Part shown: positions 58,087-64,000 of the stretch, piece after piece | How the letters are laid out: every line of letters starts with the position of its first letter | How positions within the stretch are numbered: the first letter of the stretch is position 1 | The notes under the pieces: model-generated | Seen by the model: only the letters and a program-made list of their open reading frames with translations | The model's database searches: none | Told to the model about the DNA's origin: nothing | From: DATFQE01 sp963739085 | GTDB lineage: Bacteria > Actinomycetota > Thermoleophilia > Gaiellales > Gaiellaceae | DNA: 64,000 nucleotides | NCBI GenBank assembly: GCA_963739085.1 | Contig: CAVTZA010000014.1 | Span: 62,001 to 126,000, forward strand | Direction: 5' to 3' | Program-made: the position numbers and the translations under genes

Positions 58087-61000
58087 ATGGCGACGCAGAC
58101 GCGGCGCGAGCGCAAGGTCGTCACCGTGCTCTTCGCCGATCTCGTCGGCTTCACGGCGCGGGCCGAGACGCTCGACCCGAGGACGTGGAGGCGATTCTCG
58201 GGCCGTTCCACGCCCGGCTTACGCTCCGAGCTCGAGCAGCGCGGCGGAACGGTGGAGAAGTTCATCGGCGACGCGGTGATGGCCGTCTTCGGCGCCCCGG
58301 TGGCCCACGAGGACGACCCGGAGCGGGCGGTCCGGGCGGCACTCGCCATGCGGGACTGGGTTCGCGAGGAGGAGCGAGCTCGAAGTGCGGATGGCCGTCA
58401 ACACCGGCGAGGTGCTCGTCTCGCTCGAGCGAGCGCCGAGGCTCGCGCCGAGCGAGGGCCTCGTCGCCGGCGACGTCGTGAACACGGCTTCTCGGCTGCA
58501 AGACGCCGCGCCGGTGAACGAGCATCCTCGTCGGCGAGGCGACCACAACGGGCGACCGACCGCACGATCGAGTACCGCGAGGACTGCCAGCCGTCGAAGC
58601 GAAGGGCAAGTCGGCGCCGATGCCCGTCTGGGAGGCAGTCGAGGCGCGGTCGCGCTACGGCGCCGACGTGGCGCCCGAGCCGGGACACCGCTCGTCGGCC
58701 GCGAGCGCGAGCTCGACCTGCTGCGCGCTGCCTTCGCGCGTGCGCGGCACGAGCGCTCGCCACAGCTCGTGACTCTCATCGGCGTCCCGGGAATAGGCAA
58801 GACCAGGCTCGTCTGCAGGAGCTCTTCCGCACGGTCGAAGGCGGATCCGGAGCTGATCTACTGGCGTCAGGGCCGCTGCCTTCCCTACGGCGAGGGGGTG
58901 GCGTTCTGGGCCCTCGGCGAGATCGTCAAGGCGCACGCCGGCATCCTGGAAGGCGAGCCGGCCGAGGCGGCGTCGCTAGAAGCTGGGCGTCGTCGTCCAC
59001 GAGGCGATCGACGGACGAACGCGACGCGACCTGGATCGAGCGCCAGCTGCGCCGCTGCTGGGGTTGGCCGCCGACGCCGAGGCGCGAGGCGACCGTGGAC
59101 GAGACGTTTCGCCGCGTGGCGGCGCTTCTTCGAGGCGCTGGCGGAGCCGAAGCCCGCTCGTGCTCGTCTTCGAGGACCTCCACTGGGCGGACGAGGGGTT
59201 GCTCGACTTCGTCGACCACCTCGTCGACTGGGCGGCCGGAGTGCCGCTCCTGGTCGTCGCCGCTGCGCGCCCCGAGCTGCTGACGCGCCGGCCCAACTGG
59301 GGCGGCGGTAAGCCGAACGCGGCGACGTGTCGCTGCGCCGCTGGACGAGGGGAGACCGCCAGCCTCGTCCACGGACTGCTGCATCGCGCGGTGCTTCCCG
59401 CGGAGCTGCAGACCGGCCTCGTTCGGCGCTCGGGCGGGAATCCGCTCTACGCGGAGGAGTTCGCACGGGTCGCGCTGGAGCGAGGGACGTCCGGCAACGG
59501 GTCGAGGGCTGCCGCATGCCCGACACCGTCCAGGGCCTGATCGCGGCCAGGCTCGACTCGCTTACGGCGAACGACAAGTCGCTGCTCCAGGACGCGGCTG
59601 TCGTGGGCCGGGTGTTCTGGGTCGGAGCGGCCCTGGCGCTCGCCGGCGGCGGCGACCGACGCGAGCTCGAGGATCGCCTCCACGCGCTGGCGCGGAAGGA
59701 GTTCCTCCGCCGCGAGCGGCGCTCGGTGGTCGAGGGAGACACCCAGTACGCGTTCTCGCACGTCCTCGTGCGAGACGTCGCCTACTCCAGATTCCGCGTG
59801 TCGACCGAGCGGAGAAGCATCAGCAGGCGGCACGCTGGATCGAGGCGCTGGGCCGGCCCGAGGAGCATGCCGACATGCGCGCGCACCACTACGTGAGCGC
59901 GCTCGAGGCCGCCCAGACGGCCGGGCGGGAGACGCCGACGCTCGCGGAGGCGACGCGCGGCGCGCGCTGCGCGAGGCCGGCGAGCGGGCAGCCGCGCTCA
60001 ACGCCTACGGGCCTGCGGCGCGCGCCTTCGACCGCGCGCTCCAGCTGTCCCGGGACGATGACGAGGAGCGTCCGGAGCTGCTGTTCGCCGCGGCGCGAGC
60101 GCGCTTCGACGCGTCGCAGATGGGACATCGACGAGCTCACGGTCGCGCGCGATGCGCTGCTTGCGAAGGCGACGTGGCAGGCGCGCCGAGGCGGAACACT
60201 CGCTGCGCGGGTCGCGTGGATGCGAGGGGCGCGGCGACGAGGTGGTCGCGAGCACTCCGAGCGGGCGGAGGGGCTCGCCGCGCCTCTGCCGCCCTCGGCC
60301 GAGAAGGCCGACGTCTACGCCGTGCCTGGCCAGGCTGCACTGGCTCGGCAACCGGGAGGCCGCCGCCCGACGGCTGACGAACGAGGCGCTCGCGCTGGCG
60401 GACGAGCTCGACCTGCCTGCGATTCGCGCTCCGCTCCTGAGCATGCTCGGCACGGTGCAGGCGACGCAGGGCGACGCGAGCGGCGCTCGACGCGCTCGAG
60501 GAGAGCATCGCGATCTACGAGGAGCTCGGCTCCCCCGACGCTCAGAGCCCGTACAACAACCTCGCGGACACGCTGCTATCGCCTCGGCCGGATCCGGGAG
60601 GCACTGGTGACGTCACGGAGCGCATGGCCGAGGCCCAGAAGCGCTATCCCGGCCGCGTCGACTTGCTCCGCTGGAAGGAGACCAGGAGATCCGGCTGCAC
60701 TAGTCGCCGAAGGAAGGTGGGGCCAGGCCGTGGAGCTCGCCGAGCGTCGGTGGGCCGAGACTGGGGCGCGGCGGGCGCCACTATCTCGAGCCGGAATGGC
60801 AGCGTCTTCCGGGCCGGATCCGGCTCGCCCGCGGCGACCACGCCGGGGCGGAGCAGGACGCCGAGACGGCGCGTCGAGCGGGCACGCGAGGCAGGCGACG
60901 CCCAGATCCTGATCCCGAGCCTCGCCAGCGCAGGCCCGGGTGCTCTGGTCGAGCGGGCGCCCCGAAGCGGACAGCGTCGCCGCCGAGCTCCTCGACGTCT

Positions 61001-61350
61001 GTCTGCGGCACGCCGATCGACGTCGTGCAGCGACTGGTTCCCGGAGGCCGTCCTGGCGTTCGTCGGGCTCGGCCGGGCCGCGGACGTCGCGGCGATCGCA
61101 GACAGGCTGCCGACGCCGACGCCCTGGCTCGACGCCGGGCTCGCGTTCCGGGGCGGGAAGGCTGCCGCCGCCGCGCAGATCTTCGCCGAGATGGGCGCGC
61201 TGCCGTTCGAGGCGGAGGCGCGGTTGCTCGCGGCCGCGGGCGGCGCGGACGCCGGGCTCGACGAGGCGATCGCGTTCTTCCGCGCGCGTCGGTGCGTCGG
61301 CGCTCCTGCGCGAGGCCGAGACCTTGGTCGCCGAGAGGCGTTCGGCCTAG
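58087..61350 (+). pseudogene. Adenylate cyclase/AAA/TPR protein, heavily frameshifted
   Basis: Stitched frames give about 1,090 residues. A class III cyclase domain (VVTVLFADLVGFTARAETLD, KFIGDAVMAVFGAPVAHEDD, MAVNTGEVLVSLER, AGDVVNTASRLQDAAP), then an AAA/STAND ATPase (TLIGVPGIGKTRLV, LVLVFEDLHWADEGLLDFV), and a TPR-rich C-terminus to AETLVAERRSA. At least fifteen frame changes in both directions, one per 150-200 bases, are needed, far more than elsewhere. Either a decayed gene or bad sequence. The stop shares a CTAG with the convergent MBL gene. Confidence 0.7.
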
Positions 61351-62685
61351 CCGCCGCAGCGCCTGAAGGCGACGATCTCGCCGCCGCGTTCGGCCCAGTC
61401 CTCGACGCCGCCGTGGAGCACGGGCCTGGCCTCGATGCCTTCGGCCGCCAGGACGCTCGCGGCGATCGCCGCACGAGAGCCGGTCGAGCAGATCGTGACC
61501 ACGGGTTGCTCCTCGCGCAGGTCGTCGACCCAGGCGTTCACGAGCCGGTAGGGGATGTGCCGGCTGCCGGCGATGTAGCCCTCGTCGCGCTCGTCCTTCT
61601 CGCGCACGTCCAGCACCGTCACCTCGCCCTGGGCCAGGAGCGCCTCGAGCTCCTCCAGCTCCACAGTCTGGAGCCGGTCGTTCGCGGGCGGGTCGATCAG
61701 CCGCCCTGCGAGCTCGAGGATGCCGACCGCCCGCAGCCCGCGGGCGGCACGCTCGGCGTCCTCCATCGAGTCGGCGTGCAGGGCAACGGACGCGCCGCTC
61801 GGGAGGACGAACGCCGCCTTGGTCGGGAAGCTCGAGTCCCCGAGCGGCACGTTGAGCGCGCCGGGCGCATGGCCGGCCGCGAAGAGCTCGGGCGGCCGGA
61901 CGTCGAGGACGACCGCGCCGTCGGCGGATTCGATCGTCCCCAGCGGCTCGGGAGCGCCCAGGAACGGGCCGCGGTTGAGCGAGACGATCCGCTCCATGTT
62001 CGGCGGTCTCGGCGCCGAGCCGGCGGTCGACTCGGCCACGAAGTCGTCCTCGGGCTCGGTGAAGACGTGGTTGAAGCGGCGCTCGAAGCCGATCGTGGTG
62101 GACGCCTTCGAGCTCATCTGCGTGCCGCAGAGCGATCCCGCCACGTGGCCGGGGTAGACCTCGACGCCGTCGGCGAGCGCGAGCAGTGCCTGGAGCGAGC
62201 GGTGCAGGTCGCGCGCGCCCTCGACCGCCTCGACGGCCAGGTCGGGCCGTGCCACGCTGCCGACGAGCAGCGAGTCGCCGGTGACGACCAGCCAGGGATC
62301 GTCGCCGCGCGAGCGGTCGATCACCGCGAAGCAGCAGTGCTCGGGCCGGTGGCCGGGCGTGTGCAGCACGCGGATCGCCACCTCGCCGACGTCGGATCGA
62401 GTCGCCGTCCTCGACGGGGTCGAACGGGTACTCCGGCGCGCCCGCCGGGTGCGTGGACACCGGCACGCCGTGCTCGAGGGCGAGCCGGCCGTGTCCGGAC
62501 ACGTGGTCGGCGTGCGTGTGCGTCTCGAGCGTACGGACGATGCGGGCGTCGCGCCGCTCGGCCTCCCCGAGGTAGGGCTCGACCGCGTACCCGGGGTCGA
62601 TCACCACCGCTTCGCCGGCGTTTTCGTCGCCGATCAGGTAGGACGCGCAGCCGAGATCGTCGTCGACGAACTGGCGAAAAAGCAC
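61347..62685 (-). CDS. Metallo-beta-lactamase with two rhodanese domains, one frameshift
   Basis: About 445 residues. N-terminal MBL fold: FRQFVDDDLGCASYLIGDEN, then ETHTHADHVSGHG (HxHxDH); after skipping one base near 62395, IRVLHTPGHRPEHCCF, VVTGDSLLVG and EVYPGHVAGSLCG. Two rhodanese-like modules follow: VVLDVRPPELFAAGHAPGA, lacking a clear Cys, and VTVLDVREKDERDEGY with the active-site loop TICSTGSRAAIAAS. Such fusions resemble persulfide dioxygenases and sulfur transferases. ATG at 62685. Convergent with the cyclase-like gene. Confidence 0.78.
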
Positions 62686-62856
62686 CAGATAGCATCCTAA
62701 CGCGGCCCTCGGCTACCCCCGAGCCATAAGGAGGCCCAACAGACCCATTCCAACCCTTAACGGCCACTTAATCCGTCTTGGTCATCCAGGTTGCTCAGAT
62801 TTCGTCTAAACGGGCATAGAGATCACGCTTCTGTAATCCAGCCCAGGGAAGGACGT
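62686..62856 (+). other. Intergenic region before peptide-binding gene
   Basis: 171 bp without a gene, noticeably more AT-rich than its surroundings in 62755-62845. CTCGG-ctacc-CCGAG forms a small hairpin. A possible promoter, TTGCTC about 18 bp before CATAGA, stands close to the downstream ATG. No repeat copy was seen here. Confidence 0.3.
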
Positions 62857-64000
62857 ATGCACACGCACATGCGCAAGCGCTGGTACTTGTCTGCGCTCGT
62901 CGCGGTCGTCGCCGGGCTCGCGCTGGCGGGCTGCGGTGGAGACGACGGCAACGACGAGACCAGCGGAGACAACGGCGGCGGACAGGCCGCCTCAGAGCAG
63001 GTTCTGCGGTGGGGCCTCGGCTCCGAGTTCAACCTCGACCCCGGTCTCGCGACCGACACGACGTCCTCGAAGATCCTCCTCAACATCTTCGATCCGCTCG
63101 TGAAGCTGGACAACGACCTGAAGGCACAGCCAGCCGCAGCTGAAAGCTGGGACGTCAAGGGCCCGAACGTCACCTATCACCTCCGCACGGGGATGAAGTG
63201 GACGAACGGCGACCCGGTGACGGCGAAGGACTACGAGTTCGCGTGGAAGCGCGCGCTCTCGCCGGAGTTGGCCAGCGACTACGCCTACCAGCTCTTCGGC
63301 ATCAAGGGCGCGATCGACTACAACTCGTGCGAGAAGAACTGCGACAAGCTGAAGGACAAGGTGGGGATCAAGGCGACGGACGACCAGACGCTCAAGGTGA
63401 CGCTCACCTCCGAGCAGCCCTGGTTCATCCCGCAGTCGGCGCACCACGTGTTCCTCCCGGTCAACCGGAAGGCCGTCGAGGCCTCGCCCGAGGGGTGGAC
63501 ACGGCCGCAGAACATCGTCACCAACGGCCCGTTCAAGGTCGAGTCGGCGCAGCCGAGCGCCTCGATCACCCTCGTCAAGAACGACGATTGGCGTGACGCG
63601 GCAAACGTGGCGCTGACCCGCGTCGAGGGCAAGATCATCGTCGACGGCACCACGGCGGTGCAGTCGTTCGAGGCCGGCGAGGTCGACACGCTCGACGAGC
63701 AGTTGCCGAGCGAGGAGATCGCGCGATTGAAGGACACGCCCGAGTACGAGCTCTACAAGGGTCTGTCCACCAGCTACTACGGCTTCAACAACAAGAAGAT
63801 CACGGACATCCACCAGCGCCGCGCGATGTCGTTGGCCGTGAACCGCCAGGAGATCATCGACAACATCACGCAGGCGAACGAGATCCCGGCCAAGGGCTTC
63901 ACCCCTGAGGGCATGCCGGGCTTCGAGGAGGTCGTCGGCGAGGGCTCGCCGTGGACACCCGCCGAGGGCGACATGGAGCAGGCGAAGGCCGAGATGGCGA
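62857..64000 (+). CDS. ABC-transporter oligopeptide-binding lipoprotein, 3' part missing
   Basis: 381 residues are visible; the gene runs off the right edge. The lipoprotein signal RKRWYLSALVAVVAGLALAGC is followed by an acidic, Gly/Asn-rich linker, then the family-5 substrate-binding fold: VLRWGLGSEFNLDPGLATDT, GMKWTNGDPVTAKDYEFAWK, LTSEQPWFIPQ, NGPFKVE and SYYGFNNKKITDIHQRRAMS, the OppA/DppA signature. The ATG at 62857 has AAGGA nearby; an alternative ATG at 62869 gives a shorter signal. It captures oligopeptides outside the membrane; permease genes would lie downstream. Confidence 0.9.
   Translation, partial: MHTHMRKRWYLSALVAVVAGLALAGCGGDDGNDETSGDNGGGQAASEQVLRWGLGSEFNLDPGLATDTTSSKILLNIFDPLVKLDNDLKAQPAAAESWDVKGPNVTYHLRTGMKWTNGDPVTAKDYEFAWKRALSPELASDYAYQLFGIKGAIDYNSCEKNCDKLKDKVGIKATDDQTLKVTLTSEQPWFIPQSAHHVFLPVNRKAVEASPEGWTRPQNIVTNGPFKVESAQPSASITLVKNDDWRDAANVALTRVEGKIIVDGTTAVQSFEAGEVDTLDEQLPSEEIARLKDTPEYELYKGLSTSYYGFNNKKITDIHQRRAMSLAVNRQEIIDNITQANEIPAKGFTPEGMPGFEEVVGEGSPWTPAEGDMEQAKAEMA

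Noticed and set aside
24342..62685. Programmed +1 frameshifting as the common explanation for the frame breaks
   Set aside because: The break sites share no slippery sequence or downstream structure, and unrelated genes are affected, some in the other direction.

Overview
This is a high-GC (clearly above 65 percent) bacterial chromosome segment. GTG starts are frequent, and many neighbouring genes overlap by four bases (ATGA or GTGA). The gene set points to an actinobacterium: a Mec/CysO/CysM/MoeZ-type cysteine pathway, Lhr helicase behind an actinobacterial-type LexA box, a Nei2-like glycosylase, a zinc-ribbon L28, and a ParA gene overlapping ftsZ. A deep lineage such as Thermoleophilia/Gaiellales is my inference; there is no rRNA in the window to test it. 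No tRNA, rRNA, CRISPR array, phage or intact insertion sequence was seen.

Layout. 0-1.9 kb: iron uptake (FTR1 permease and a lipoprotein) behind two palindromic operator-like sites, then the start of a hydantoinase-type gene. 1.9-10 kb: a core block priA, def, fmt, rpe, ribD, ribE, ribBA, ribH, holding two copies of an unusual fold-back element (R1), one before fmt and one before ribE. 10-14.3 kb: a broken collagen-like gene, rpmB, a fatty-acid-kinase pair (FakA-like and DegV/FakB-like) with a lone response-regulator receiver between them, and a pterin dehydratase. 14.3-19.9 kb: cupredoxin, amine-oxidase-type flavoprotein, then the minus-strand operon moeZ-like, cysO, cysM, mec, lipoprotein, which makes cysteine from a protein thiocarboxylate. 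20-22.5 kb: principal sigma factor and an M20 peptidase. 22.5-40 kb: mostly accessory metabolism, including amidohydrolase, FAD/Rieske oxidoreductase, acyl-CoA dehydrogenase, P1 peptidase, LigD-type polymerase, DUF62, an MFS protein fused to a cyclic-nucleotide-binding domain, secreted proteins, GMC oxidoreductase, HIT and VOC proteins. 40-48.5 kb: lhr, a PPOX-fold protein, a CarH-like B12 photoreceptor regulator with a co-transcribed membrane protein, divergent nei2, and two unknown genes. 48.5-58 kb: parA-ftsZ, a membrane protein, ggt, GNAT, hisC, meaB and ilvA. 58-64 kb: a heavily frameshifted cyclase/AAA/TPR gene, an MBL-double-rhodanese protein, and an oligopeptide-binding lipoprotein cut by the window end.

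Two themes cut across the window. First, three families of short fold-back repeats (R1, R2, R3) sit in the gaps, five of the six copies directly in front of a start codon. In R1 the outer stem differs between the two copies but keeps its pairing through compensatory changes, which suggests selection on structure. Second, about a dozen accessory genes carry single-base frame breaks, most repaired by skipping one base, while the core genes are intact. Raw reads are needed to tell sequencing error from real decay.
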